The position numbers and the translations under genes were made by a program. The notes beneath the pieces were generated by a model, which saw only the letters and a list, made by a program, of their open reading frames with translations, was not told where the DNA came from and searched no databases. Below, one piece after another: positions 1 to 10,300 of a DNA stretch of 64,000 nt. This DNA is from Oscillospiraceae bacterium. Lineage in GTDB: Bacteria > Bacillota > Clostridia > Oscillospirales > Oscillospiraceae. The stretch spans positions 1-64,000 of the forward strand of contig JAAWEH010000024.1 in NCBI GenBank assembly GCA_022794215.1, in the 5' to 3' direction. Every line of letters begins with the position of its first letter. The stretch's first letter is position 1.

Positions 1-1287
1 TCCGCCGTCATGGTCATCGACGCCGCCAAGGGCGTGGAGGCCCAGACCCGGAAACTCTTCAAAGTCTGCGCCATGCGGGATATCCCCATCTTCACCTTTA
101 TCAACAAAATGGACCGTCAGGCCCGGGATCCCTTCGAGCTGTGCGAGGAGCTGGAGAAGGAGCTGGGCATCGAGACCTACCCCATGAACTGGCCCATTGG
201 CGACGGCAAGGATTTCCAGGGGGTCTACGACCGGGAAAAACGCCAGATCATCCACTTCACCGGTCACGGCGGCGCCAAAGCCGCCACCGCCACCCAAGTC
301 TCCCTGGGGGATCCCGGCCTTAACGACCTTATCGGGCAGCGCCTCCACCAACAGCTCACCGACGACGTAGAGCTTCTGGACGGCGCGGCGGCGGAATTTG
401 ACCTGGAAAAGGTTCGCCACGGCAAGCTCTCCCCGGTCTTCTTCGGCTCCGCCCTCACCAACTTCGGCGTGGAGCCCTTCCTGGAGGGCTTCCTCCGCAT
501 GACCACGCCTCCCCTGCCCCGCCTGGCGGGGGAGACCCTCATCGACAGCATGGACGACGACTTCTCCGCCTTCGTCTTTAAGATCCAGGCCAACATGAAC
601 AAGGCCCACCGGGATCGCATCGCCTTCATGCGGGTGGTCTCGGGCCGCTTCGACGCGGATAAGGAGGTCTACCACGTCCAAGGGGGCAAAAAGCTCCGCC
701 TCTCCCGGCCCCAGCAGCTTATGGCCGCCGAGCGGGAGATCATCGAGGAGGCCTACGCCGGGGACATCATCGGCGTTTTCGACCCCGGCATCTTCTCCAT
801 CGGGGACACCCTGTGCGCCCCCGGCAAGAAATTCCGGTTCGACCCCATCCCCACCTTCGCCCCCGAGCACTTCCGCCGGGTCCGTCCCCTGGACACCATG
901 AAGCGCAAGCAGTTCCTCAAGGGGGCCGAGCAGATCGCCCAGGAGGGCGCCATCCAGATGTTCAAGGCCCCCTACACGGGTATGGAGGAGATCATCGTAG
1001 GCGTGGTGGGCACCCTGCAGTTTGACGTGCTGGAGTACCGGCTGAAAAACGAGTACGGGGTGGACATCTTCATGGAGGGCCTGCCCTACGAATACCTGCG
1101 CTGGATCACCGCCGACGACGGCGAGCCGGTGAAGGAGGAAAACCTGACCCTGGGCACCGACACCAAGCTGGTGGAGGACTTCAAGGGCCGGCAATTACTC
1201 CTCTTCGGCTCCAAGTGGGCGGTGAACTGGACAAGCGAGCGCAACCCCAACCTGACCTTTGAGCAATTCGGCGGCGCGGGAGACTAA
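1..1287 (+). CDS. prfC: Peptide chain release factor 3 (RF3), 5' end outside window
   Basis: VMVIDAAKGVEAQTRKLFKVC...FINKMDRQARDPFELCEELEKELGI is RF3-type translational GTPase; frame open from the window edge. Confidence 0.93.
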   Translation, partial: SAVMVIDAAKGVEAQTRKLFKVCAMRDIPIFTFINKMDRQARDPFELCEELEKELGIETYPMNWPIGDGKDFQGVYDREKRQIIHFTGHGGAKAATATQVSLGDPGLNDLIGQRLHQQLTDDVELLDGAAAEFDLEKVRHGKLSPVFFGSALTNFGVEPFLEGFLRMTTPPLPRLAGETLIDSMDDDFSAFVFKIQANMNKAHRDRIAFMRVVSGRFDADKEVYHVQGGKKLRLSRPQQLMAAEREIIEEAYAGDIIGVFDPGIFSIGDTLCAPGKKFRFDPIPTFAPEHFRRVRPLDTMKRKQFLKGAEQIAQEGAIQMFKAPYTGMEEIIVGVVGTLQFDVLEYRLKNEYGVDIFMEGLPYEYLRWITADDGEPVKEENLTLGTDTKLVEDFKGRQLLLFGSKWAVNWTSERNPNLTFEQFGGAGD

Positions 1288-1312
1288 AGAAAGCCTGCTC
1301 TTTGCCCGATGC

Positions 1313-1360
1313 AAAAAGACCACCCCGCCCATGGAAATATGGGCGGGGTGGTCTTTTATT
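1313..1360. terminator. Rho-independent terminator hairpin (bidirectional)
   Basis: aaaagaccaccccgccc atggaaat atgggcggggtggtctttt. Confidence 0.85.
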
Positions 1361-1508
1361 GTCCCTTTGGCCCCCGCTCGATGGCGCTTAAATGGGTGCG
1401 GCCAATGTCCGCCAGCCCGCTGAGCACCTCCTGGGTCAAGCCCCGCTCCTGCCGAACCTCCGCAATCACTCTTCCTACCCGAACCGGATCCAACTGCTCC
1501 TCATTCAT
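1356..1508 (-). CDS. 50-aa truncated XRE-family HTH protein (below ORF-track cutoff)
   Basis: MNEEQLDPVRVGRVIAEVRQERGLTQEVLSGLADIGRTHLSAIERGPKGQ: HTH_3-like helix pair; AAAGGGGG upstream of ATG. Confidence 0.65.
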   Translation of the reverse strand: MNEEQLDPVRVGRVIAEVRQERGLTQEVLSGLADIGRTHLSAIERGPKGQ

Positions 1509-1558
1509 CGCCGCACCCCCTTTCTACCATGTAGTATATTTCCTTCCTCCCGCCAGAA

Positions 1559-1596
1559 TGAACACATTTGTTGACATTCGAATACAAATGTGTTCA
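1559..1596. promoter_or_regulatory. Perfect 12-bp inverted repeat, candidate operator
   Basis: TGAACACATTTG-14 nt-CAAATGTGTTCA between divergent XRE and BspA-like genes. Confidence 0.65.
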
Positions 1597-1610
1597 TCTC
1601 TACCTGTTCC

Positions 1611-1638
1611 TTGATTTTTTCTTTTCCTTATATATAAT
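1611..1638 (+). promoter_or_regulatory. SigA-like promoter of the BspA-like gene
   Basis: TTGATT-16-TATAAT, followed by AAGGAGG RBS and ATG at 1684. Confidence 0.6.
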
Positions 1639-1683
1639 GGTATGTGGAAAATTGTTCCCGTGCATCACAAGGAGGAAACAAGT

Positions 1684-4600
1684 ATGAAAAAGCAACTTTT
1701 TCCCCTGTTGACTATAGCGGCTCTCACTCTATCCCTGACCCCCCTCCCCGGCCCCTCTCCCTGATGAGCCCGCCCCCATCGTTTTGGAGAAGGAGGAACA
1801 CTCCGTCCCCGAAGCCATGGCCGATGCGGAACCCGAACGCCCCGAAGCCGCCCGGCCCCTTCCTCCCGACAGTCAGGCCCGGGCGCTCCAGGCAGAAAAC
1901 GATCCCGCTCTTTTTTCCGCCCGCGCCCTTTCGTCCACTATCACTGTGGAGCTCTCCACCAGCGGTAAGGTGGTGGGCAACGTCATCTTTGCTTTGGATG
2001 ACGCCAACCATACCGCCGCCCTGGTTCAGGCCGATCCAGGCCAGAGTGTGGACGGTATGCTGGTGATCCCCCGCACCCTCACCCACCAAGACACAGAATA
2101 CACCGTCACCGCCATCGGCCCTGCCGCTTTCGCCGAACAGACGGGCCTGACTCAGCTCTGGCTTCCCCAGACCATCACCGAGATCGGCTATGAGGCCTTT
2201 ATGAACTGCGACCGCCTGAAGGCGGTTGGCTCCTATGACGACCAGGGCTATGCCAACCCCTACGCCCTGCCTGAAAAGGTTTCCTTCCTGGACGTTCGCA
2301 CCTTTCGGGGCTGCACCCGGCTCAACAGCATCACCATCCCTGCCGCTGTGGAGCGCATCAGCGCCTGGGCCTTTGCCTACTGTTACAATCTGGGCCGCAA
2401 CTATAAGGACAGCGCCGGGGTCACCTACGGGGTCTATTTTGCCGCCGGAAGCCGCCTGAACACCATTGACCAGGGGGCCTTCTACTCCTGTATTTCCCTG
2501 GAAAACATTACCCTGCCCCAGGGCCTGAAAACCATCAGCCTCCATGCCTTTTACAACTGCGCCTCCCAAAGCGCCGACGGCTCCCTCAAGGGCCTGAAAA
2601 AGTTGGTCATCCCCAACTCTGTCTCTGAGTTAGGAGAGGAGGCTTTCGCCTACTGCGGCGCGCTGAAGGAGCTTACCATCCCCGCCGGCGTCAAGGCCCT
2701 CCCCAACAAGGCCTTCTACGCCTGCTCCGCTCTGGAAACAGTGGATTTCACCGGGGACGGCTTCACCACCATGGGCCACTCGGCCTTCTATTGGTGCACC
2801 AAGCTGAAAACCATCCGCACCGCCGGGAACGCAGGCCTGCCCGCCACCCTTACCGCCATCCCCCGGTGGGGCTTCTACCGCTGTGACAGCCTTTCCGCTT
2901 TGGACTTAAGCGGCGCGACCGCCCTGCGCACCATCGAGCCTTACGCCTTCAATGAAAGCGGTATCGTCACTCTCACCCTGCCCCAGAACCTGAAAACCAT
3001 CGGCATGCTGGCCTTCGAGGGTTGCGGCAAGCTGAAGACCGTCAACTGGAACCGCCCCGCCCAGGACAGCGACCTCCTGGTGGTGGGCGAAAAAGCCTTT
3101 GCCAAGACGGGGCTCACCCAGGTCACTGTCCCCCAACTGCTGGCCGGAAACAGCAACGGCCTGGAGATGTTCTACGACTGTGACAGCCTGACGAGGGTGG
3201 ACTGCGCCCCCAACGCCCGCTTCATCCCCGACGGAGCCTTCCGTGACTGCGACAGCCTGACCGCCGTCACCCTGGGAGAGAGCATCAACACCGTGGGACA
3301 GCAGGCTTTCTATTCCTGCCCCAAGCTCACCAGCGTCAACCTCTCCGCCCTTCCCAGTCTGGAAACCATCGGCCCCTTGGCCTTCTGCCGCACCGCCCTC
3401 CCCGCCGTCTCCCTTCCCGCCTCCATCCGGGAGATCGGCCTTAACGCCTTCGGCATCAACCGCGCCCTGACCTCCATTCAGATCCCGGAGGGCAACCCCG
3501 GCGGCTACTACTCCACCGATGGGGTTCTCTATCAAAATAACAACGGCAGCGTTCTCCTGGTGAGATACCCCGCCGGAAAGCCCCAAACCACCTTCACCGT
3601 CCCCGGGGACGTCACCGCCATCGAAACCTACGCTTTCTCCCACAGCGAAAAGCTCACCGAGGTCACCTTCCCCACCTCCCTGCGGGAGATCGGCTACTAC
3701 GCCCTGAGCCACTGTATCAACCTGACCGCCGCCATCATCCCCGAGGGGGTAAAGCAGGGCAACGAGATTTTTGAGGGCAGCTACCACATGACCCAGGCCA
3801 CCCTGCCTTCCGATATCGTTAAGCTCACCTCCAGCTCCTTCCCCGTAAACTCCAAGCTCACCTCGGTGACCCTGCCTTCCACCGTGGCTGAGATCGACAC
3901 CGTCCCCGGCCCCTTCTCCTCCCTGTCCCTTCTTCAGGAGATCAAGGTGGATCCCGCCAACCCCAATTTCAAATCGGTGGACGGAGTTCTCTTCAGCAAG
4001 GACGGCTCCATCCTCTACGCCTACCCCCAGGGCAAGACGGGCAGCGAGTACGTAGTTCCTGACGGAGTCACCACCATCTGGTACTCCGCCTTCTCCGGCG
4101 TAACCAGCCTGACCCGTCTCACCCTTCCCGCCAGCGTCACCACCGTCCGCCCCAGCGCCTGCTACGGTATGTCCAATCTGGAGCGGCTGGACATTTTCCG
4201 GGAAATGCCTGCCATCGACCGCAACCCCAACGGCACCGAGGCCTACAACACCTTTCTGAGCAATACCGGCTCCCAGCTCCAAGTCTACGTCCACGGTAAC
4301 CCCACCGACGAAACCGGTGTGAGCGCCTGGATCGACAGCTTCAAAACCCACTGCGCGGGGGAGGGCTCCATCCAAAAGCAAAATATCCACGTAGACTTCT
4401 ATAAGCCCGCCACTGCGGCGGGGGACCGCTTCCTGAAAAACGGAATTGTCTACACCCTCCTCAACCCCACCGCCAAAACGGTGAAGGTGGGGGACAACTC
4501 CCATTACGCCGGCTCCAGCGTCTTTATCCCCACCCAGGTATCCCACCAAGGCGTGAGCTACACCGTCTCCTCAGTAGACGACAACGCCTTCCCCTCCTCC

Positions 4601-6373
4601 GTCCGGCTCATCCGCCGGGAGGATCTGAGCGCACTGACCCCTGAAAATACCACCCTCACCTACGGGGATACTCTGATCCTCAACGCCCCCTCCAATGTGC
4701 GGGAAAACACCGCCATCACCCTCACCGCCGGCGGAAAGAGCCTCTCCGCCCCGGTGAAGGGCGGCGCGGCCTCCTTCCCCGTGGACAAAACCATGGCAAA
4801 CGCCTTCGGCTTCGGCACAGTGACCGCCTCCGCCAGCGGCGGCGCAGTCTCGACGGAGTTTTCCCTGACCCTCTCCCCCAAGACCTTCACCAAAGAGGAT
4901 TTGCCCTGGTATAACAGCGCCATGCAGGAGCTGGTCATCCAGAAACCCTACGACGGCACCACCGTCCTGGACTATACGGACAGCGCAGCCCTTCAAACCT
5001 TTACCGTGAACGGGGAAACCCTGTCCCTCCATATCACCGGGACGGTTCCCGCCCCCAGAAGCACCACCCTCCACTCCATCTCCAACCTGAAGCTGGAGCT
5101 GTTGGGCGACACTGCCCAATACTACCGCATTGCCCCGGATGTGGCTCCCAACATCCGGGCCCAGGTGACCTACGGCCAGCTTTACCTCAAGGAGGAAAAC
5201 GGCACGCTCCAGCAGCCCGCCTTCCGCCGTGTCTGGGCCGCCGAGGACGGCATGCGCCTGAAGGACTGCAACCTCAGCGGCGGCGCCTTCATCGCCTACC
5301 TGCCCACGGTGGAGAACAATGTCATCACCGGCTACACCCAGGTGGACGTCTCCGGCTCCATCACTTATGACGAGGCCAGCCCCTACCCCGGCCTCACCTC
5401 CTACGACGAGATCGGAGTCCAGCAAAACCAGGTCTATAAATGGGTCTTCACCCCCTCAAACAACGGGGATCTGCAAAGCGTTCTGGATAACTACCGTTTC
5501 TACGGCACAATAAAACCCTGGGACACCAGTCTGACTCAGTCCTCCGCCAACGCTGTGGGCAGGACAGGCGAAAACCCCGCCCTTCCCGCCTACGTTCTCC
5601 AAACCCAGTCGGACAATGCTCCCGCCCGTCCCACCGGCGGCAGCGGTACAGCCGCCCCCACCCCCACCTCCACTCCCAGCAGCGGAAGCACCGGCGGTTC
5701 CTCCGGTGGCAGCTCTTCCGGCGGCAGCTCAGGTAGCTCCTCCAAAAACCCCGCCACCCCGCCTGCCGCGGCCCCTGAGGAGCCCCCCGTCGTGGCAGCC
5801 GCCCCCACCCCTCCCCCCGTATCCCAGCGCTTCCGGGACGTCTCCCCCAACAGCTGGTACTGCAGCGCCATCCAGTACGTCTGTGACAGGGGCATGATGA
5901 ACGGTATGGACCAGGATTCCTTCGCCCCCGATGCCGTCACCACCCGGGGAACCATCGTCACCATGCTCTACCGTCTGGAGGAGGAACCCTCTGTCCCCTC
6001 TCCCGCTTTCCACGACGTGTCCGCCGGCCTGTGGTATGCAGGCGGCGTCTCCTGGGACGCCTCCACGGGCCTCGTCAACGGCTTCGAGGACGGCGCCTTC
6101 CGTCCCGAAACCCCCATCACCCGGGAACAGATGGTCGCCATCCTCTACCGCTACGCCCGCCAAAAGGGCTGCGACGTGAGCGCCAGGGCCGACCTCAGCC
6201 GTTTCTCCGACGCGGGCCAGATCAGCCCCTACGCCGCGGCTGCCATGTCCTGGGCCACCGCCTCCGGCCTTATCCAGGGTCAGGACTGGGGCGGTCTGGA
6301 TCCCGCCGGCGCCACAACCAGGGCCGAGCTGTCTGCCATTCTGATGCGTTTGTGCGAAAACATCCTGAAATAA
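1684..6373 (+). pseudogene. BspA-like leucine-rich-repeat surface protein with three C-terminal SLH domains; signal peptide and body in different frames
   Basis: RBS + MKKQLFPLLTIAALTLSLTPLPGPSP* (frame of 1684) then 1784 frame: repeated LxxIxxxAFxxCxxLxxVxLP LRRs, Ser/Gly/Pro linker, SLH repeats FRDVSPNSWY...; a 1-nt shift joins them. Pseudogene, phase-variable or assembly error not resolved. Confidence 0.8.
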
Positions 6374-6375
6374 AG

Positions 6376-6415
6376 AAATGCACGCCGGGTGATGCTCCCG
6401 GCGTGCATTTTTCTT
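6376..6415 (+). terminator. Rho-independent terminator
   Basis: aaatgcacgccggg tgatgct cccggcgtgcattttt. Confidence 0.9.
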
Positions 6416-6422
6416 TCCTCCA

Positions 6423-6555
6423 TGGTATAATATCCATAAACAGTCTTGCTTTGCAAGCCTGTGGGCTTTCACCCTCCCGCGCCATGCGCGGCTGCGGCAT
6501 TGACAGCCTTGCAAAATTTCCCGTGTAAGCAAGCATTTTTGCTTTCTGGTATGAT
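6423..6555 (+). repeat. Hairpin-array intergenic element A
   Basis: TGGTATAAT ... TCTTGCTTTGCAAGC, GCGCcatGCGC, AAGCAttttTGCTT ... TGGTATGAT. Confidence 0.5.
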
Positions 6556-6578
6556 CCATTCAAAAGGAGGTGCCCGCC

Positions 6579-7727
6579 ATGCTCTCCCGCCAACGCTTGT
6601 TCTGGCGTTTTCAGGCCTATGATCTTCCCCGATCTGACAAGGCCTTTCTCCGCGCCTGCCGGGACAACGCCGCCTACCACATCGCCCATTGTCCCGCCTA
6701 TGCCGCTATCTGCCGGCGCCTGGATTTTACCCCGGATCAGCTTCAGACCATAGAGGATCTCAGCAGGATTCCCGTGATCCCCACCCTCTTTTTTAAGCGC
6801 AAGGCCCTCTTCTCCATGCCGGAGTACCGTATGGCCATGAAGGTCACCTCCTCGGGCACCAGCGGCAAGTTCAGCCGCATCGGGTTTGACTATGGTTGTA
6901 TCCTGGCCGAGGCCCCCATGGTGGTGAACCTGGGCTTTCGCCACCATCTGGTCTCTCCAAAGCCCGCCCACTGCGTCATTTTGGGCTACAAGCCCCACAA
7001 GTCCAACCACACCGGAGTCACCCGTACCATGTTCGGCCTGACCCATTTCTCCCCGCCCCTGGGCCGCATCTACGCCCTCAACATGGTAAACGGCGCCTAC
7101 GTCCCCGACCTGGACTCGGTGGCGAAGGCCCTGAAAAAGCTGGAATCCTCCCCCTTCCCCACCCGGGTCATCGGCTTCCCCTCCTACCTGTGGTTCGGCC
7201 TGAAGCGGATGGAAGAGCTGGGGCTGAAAGTAAGGCTCCCCAAAGGCTCCCGGATCATTCTGGCGGGAGGCTGGAAACAGCACTACGCCCAGGAGGTGGA
7301 CAAAAAGACCCTCTACGCCCTGGTGGAGAAAACCCTGGGTATCCCCGAGGAAAACATCAACGAGCTTTTCGGGGCAGTGGAACATCCCGTTTTCTATAAC
7401 ACCTGTGAAAAGCACCATTTCCACATTCCCATTTATGGCAGGGTTCTCATCCGGGATCCAGACACCCTGGAGCCCCTCCCCATGGGAAAGGTGGGCCTTT
7501 TGAACCTCATCTCCCCTCTGATGACCGCCACCCCCACCCTCAGCGTCATGACCGACGACCTGGGGTTCCTCACCCCCGGGGAGAGCTGCGGCTGCGGCAT
7601 CCAAAGCCCCTATCTGACCATCCTGGGCCGGGTGGGGATGAGCGACATCCAGACCTGCGCCGCCGGCGCCGCCGAGCTGCTGGGCGGCGACCAGGGCTTC
7701 GGCGAGAGGGGAGGGAGCACACTATGA
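6579..7727 (+). CDS. LuxE/PaaK-like acyl-protein synthetase
   Basis: MKVTSSGTSGKFSRIGFD and GGWKQH...INELFGAVEHPVFYNTCEKHHFH match LuxE family; coupled to LuxC. Confidence 0.85.
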   Translation: MLSRQRLFWRFQAYDLPRSDKAFLRACRDNAAYHIAHCPAYAAICRRLDFTPDQLQTIEDLSRIPVIPTLFFKRKALFSMPEYRMAMKVTSSGTSGKFSRIGFDYGCILAEAPMVVNLGFRHHLVSPKPAHCVILGYKPHKSNHTGVTRTMFGLTHFSPPLGRIYALNMVNGAYVPDLDSVAKALKKLESSPFPTRVIGFPSYLWFGLKRMEELGLKVRLPKGSRIILAGGWKQHYAQEVDKKTLYALVEKTLGIPEENINELFGAVEHPVFYNTCEKHHFHIPIYGRVLIRDPDTLEPLPMGKVGLLNLISPLMTATPTLSVMTDDLGFLTPGESCGCGIQSPYLTILGRVGMSDIQTCAAGAAELLGGDQGFGERGGSTL

Positions 7728-8986
7728 TCTTTGCCAACGGAAAGCTGCTGCCCGATTCGGAACGGAAAACCGTCATTCAGGGCCTGGAACAGCAAATCAA
7801 TGCCACCCGCATAGGCCCCTCCCTTCACCCGGAAACGGTGATCGCCGCCGTGGACGCCCTGGGAAAACGGCTGGCCGGCGGGGAATTTCACTCCCTTTTG
7901 GCCCAGTTCCTCCCCGCCGGGGTGAGCTTGGAGGAACTGCTCCCCCTCCTCCGCCGGGAGGCCATAGAGGCCAAGCTCGCCGCTGAATTGGGGCCGGATC
8001 CCTTCGGCCACAAATCCTTTTCCGAAACCACCGCCCATGTTCTGCCCCTTGGCGCCCTCTTCCACATCGCCCCGGGCAACATGCCGGGCCTTCCGGTCTA
8101 CACCGTGCTGGAAGGACTGCTCACCGGCAATATAAACCTTGTCAAACTGCCCCGCAGCGACAAGGGGCTGTCCCTGGCCGCCTTCCGCCTGCTGGTAGAG
8201 CAGGAACCCCGGCTGGCCCCCTATATCTATGCCTTTGATCTTCCTTCCGGGGAAGAGGTTGACATAACTTTCCTGGCTTCCCTGGCCGACGGCCTGGTCA
8301 CCTGGGGCGGCGAGGGGGCGATCCGGGCCGCCCGGAGGCTGGCCCCCGCCGGGGCCAAACTCATCGAGTGGGGCCACCGCCTCAGCTTTGCCTATGTTTC
8401 GGGCTACCGGGACAAGGATCAGGAGCTTTCCGCCCTGGCTTCCCACATTGTGGAGACAAACCAGCGTCTCTGCTCCTCCTGCCAGGTCATTTTCCTGGAT
8501 ACGGAGCACCGGGAGGAAGGGGAAACCTTCTGCCAAACCTTCCTCCCCTATCTGGAAAAGGCCGCCGCCCGCCGCCCCGGTCTGGCGCCGGGAGCCCAAG
8601 CCACCCTCAGCGGCCACACCGCCCTCTTGGAGCGCATTGTGGAGGGAACCGCGGAGAAGGAGACCCTTTTCCGGGGCAAGGGCTGCTCTCTCATTTTCCG
8701 CCCCGACCGGGAATTGGAGCTCTCCCCCATGGAGGGCAACGTGCTGGTCAAGCTCCTCCCTCAGGGGGAACTGCTCCCCACCCTTCGCCGGCAGAAAGGA
8801 CGGCTTCAAACCGCCGGACTTCTCTGCTCCCCCGAAAAGCGGGAGGCCCTGATCGCCCTCCTTTCCCGGGCCGGAGTCACCCGGATCACCCGGGCGGGAA
8901 CCATGTCCGCCGCCTTCCCCGGGGAGGCCCACGACGGGGAGTATCCCCTCCGCCGCTATGTTCGCATCGTAGACGCCGAGTTCTGA
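7724..8986 (+). CDS. LuxC-like acyl-CoA / fatty acid reductase
   Basis: HIAPGNMPGLPVYTVLEGLLTGNINLVKLP...NQRLCSSCQVIF: LuxC family; 4-nt overlap with LuxE. Confidence 0.87.
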   Translation: MIFANGKLLPDSERKTVIQGLEQQINATRIGPSLHPETVIAAVDALGKRLAGGEFHSLLAQFLPAGVSLEELLPLLRREAIEAKLAAELGPDPFGHKSFSETTAHVLPLGALFHIAPGNMPGLPVYTVLEGLLTGNINLVKLPRSDKGLSLAAFRLLVEQEPRLAPYIYAFDLPSGEEVDITFLASLADGLVTWGGEGAIRAARRLAPAGAKLIEWGHRLSFAYVSGYRDKDQELSALASHIVETNQRLCSSCQVIFLDTEHREEGETFCQTFLPYLEKAAARRPGLAPGAQATLSGHTALLERIVEGTAEKETLFRGKGCSLIFRPDRELELSPMEGNVLVKLLPQGELLPTLRRQKGRLQTAGLLCSPEKREALIALLSRAGVTRITRAGTMSAAFPGEAHDGEYPLRRYVRIVDAEF

Positions 8987-9300
8987 TCCTCCTTCGAAAG
9001 GCTGTGATTCCCCGGTTTTCCTTCTCCCCGGCGTTTCCCCCGCTGGAAACCGCCGGGAGACGTCTGATCGTCAGGTCGGCGGCAGGGACAGCCACCCCGA
9101 ACCGGCGCCCCAGCGCTCACACCGCCAAGAATAGCACGGATACTCACGGCAAGCCCAGCAAGTTTAGCGGGAGTAAATGCCCCGGAGGGATAGGAGGTCT
9201 GGGGGGCCATTCTTTGCCGCTCCAAGAATGACCCTCCAGGAGCATTCCCTTATCAATAAAGAAAAACTGAATATTAAACAAGGATACCCCAAAAAAGCAC

Positions 9301-9350
9301 AAAAGAGCACCCGCCGAAGAGCATCTCCTCCCCGGCGGGTGTTCTTTTTG
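9301..9350. terminator. Hairpin terminator between convergent genes
   Basis: aaaagagcacccgccg ... ccggcgggtgttcttttt. Confidence 0.8.
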
Positions 9351-9377
9351 GATCCATTTCTTCCAAGAAACGCCCTC

Positions 9378-10283
9378 TCACTGCCCATCCAACCACCGGC
9401 AGGCCGCCGTAGCCGCCACTGACCCATCGGCAGCCGCTGTAGTCAACTGCCGCAGCTCCTTGGCCCGGCAATCCCCAGCCACGAAAACCCCCGGCGTTTT
9501 GGTACGGCAATCCTCTCCGGCAGTAAAATAACCGCCCTCATCCAAATCAGTCAGTCCGGCAAAGGCTCCATTGTCCGGCTCCTGGCCCACTTCCACAAAA
9601 AGCCCCTCCACCGGCAGCTTTCGGCCTTTTCCGCTTTTTTCCTCCACCCCTATGGCAGTTAAGGCCTCCTCCCCGATAAGCTCAGTTACCCGGCTGTCCA
9701 TCAAGAAGGTGATGTTCTCCTTCTCCTTAGCCGCCGTTACATAGGCTTCCTGGGCCCGGAATTCCCCCCGGCGGTGGATCAGCGTAACGCTCCGGGCCAC
9801 CTGAGACAAAAACAGGGCCGACTGAAGGGCGCTGTCGCCGCCGCCCACCACGGCAGTATCCTTATCCTTAAAAAAGGCTCCATCGCAGACCGCGCAATAG
9901 CTCACGCCCCGGCCCACCAGTTCTTCCTCCCGATCCACCCCAAGCTTTCGGTGCTTGGCTCCGGTACACAAGATCAACGCCCGGCCCTCAAAGGTCTTTT
10001 TCCTGGCGGTGAGAACAAAATGATCCCCCTCCCGGCCAGCAGATTCCACCCGGCCGAACCGGGTCTCCGCACCCAGCGCCTTGGCTTGCGCCAGCAGAGC
10101 ATCGGAGTAGTCCAGCCCGCTGACAGCAGGCAGTCCGGGGTAGTTTTCCACCAGCGGAGAGGAGGTGATCTGCCCTCCAAAACCGGTGCCCTCCAGCACC
10201 AGCACGCTCCTTCCCGCACGGCGGGCGTAAATGGCTGCGGTCAGGCCGGCGGTGCCGCCGCCCACGATCAAAATGTCATACAT
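9378..10283 (-). CDS. trxB: Thioredoxin-disulfide reductase
   Basis: YDILIVGGGTAGLTAAIYARRAGRSVLVLEG, CAVCDGAFF redox motif, GVFVAGDCR. Confidence 0.93.
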   Translation of the reverse strand: MYDILIVGGGTAGLTAAIYARRAGRSVLVLEGTGFGGQITSSPLVENYPGLPAVSGLDYSDALLAQAKALGAETRFGRVESAGREGDHFVLTARKKTFEGRALILCTGAKHRKLGVDREEELVGRGVSYCAVCDGAFFKDKDTAVVGGGDSALQSALFLSQVARSVTLIHRRGEFRAQEAYVTAAKEKENITFLMDSRVTELIGEEALTAIGVEEKSGKGRKLPVEGLFVEVGQEPDNGAFAGLTDLDEGGYFTAGEDCRTKTPGVFVAGDCRAKELRQLTTAAADGSVAATAACRWLDGQ

Positions 10284-10300
10284 ACTCTGTCCTCATTTCT

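Noticed and set aside
2906-4549. 547-aa minus-strand ORF opposite the LRR protein, and similar antisense ORFs at 1724, 4571, 38434, 45341, 48011, 53723, 58917, 61012
   Set aside because: All mirror well-supported genes on the other strand; compositionally biased antisense frames.
5640-5830. Low-complexity Ser/Gly/Pro/Ala repeat region as a separate repeat element
   Set aside because: It is the in-frame linker between the LRR body and the SLH domains.
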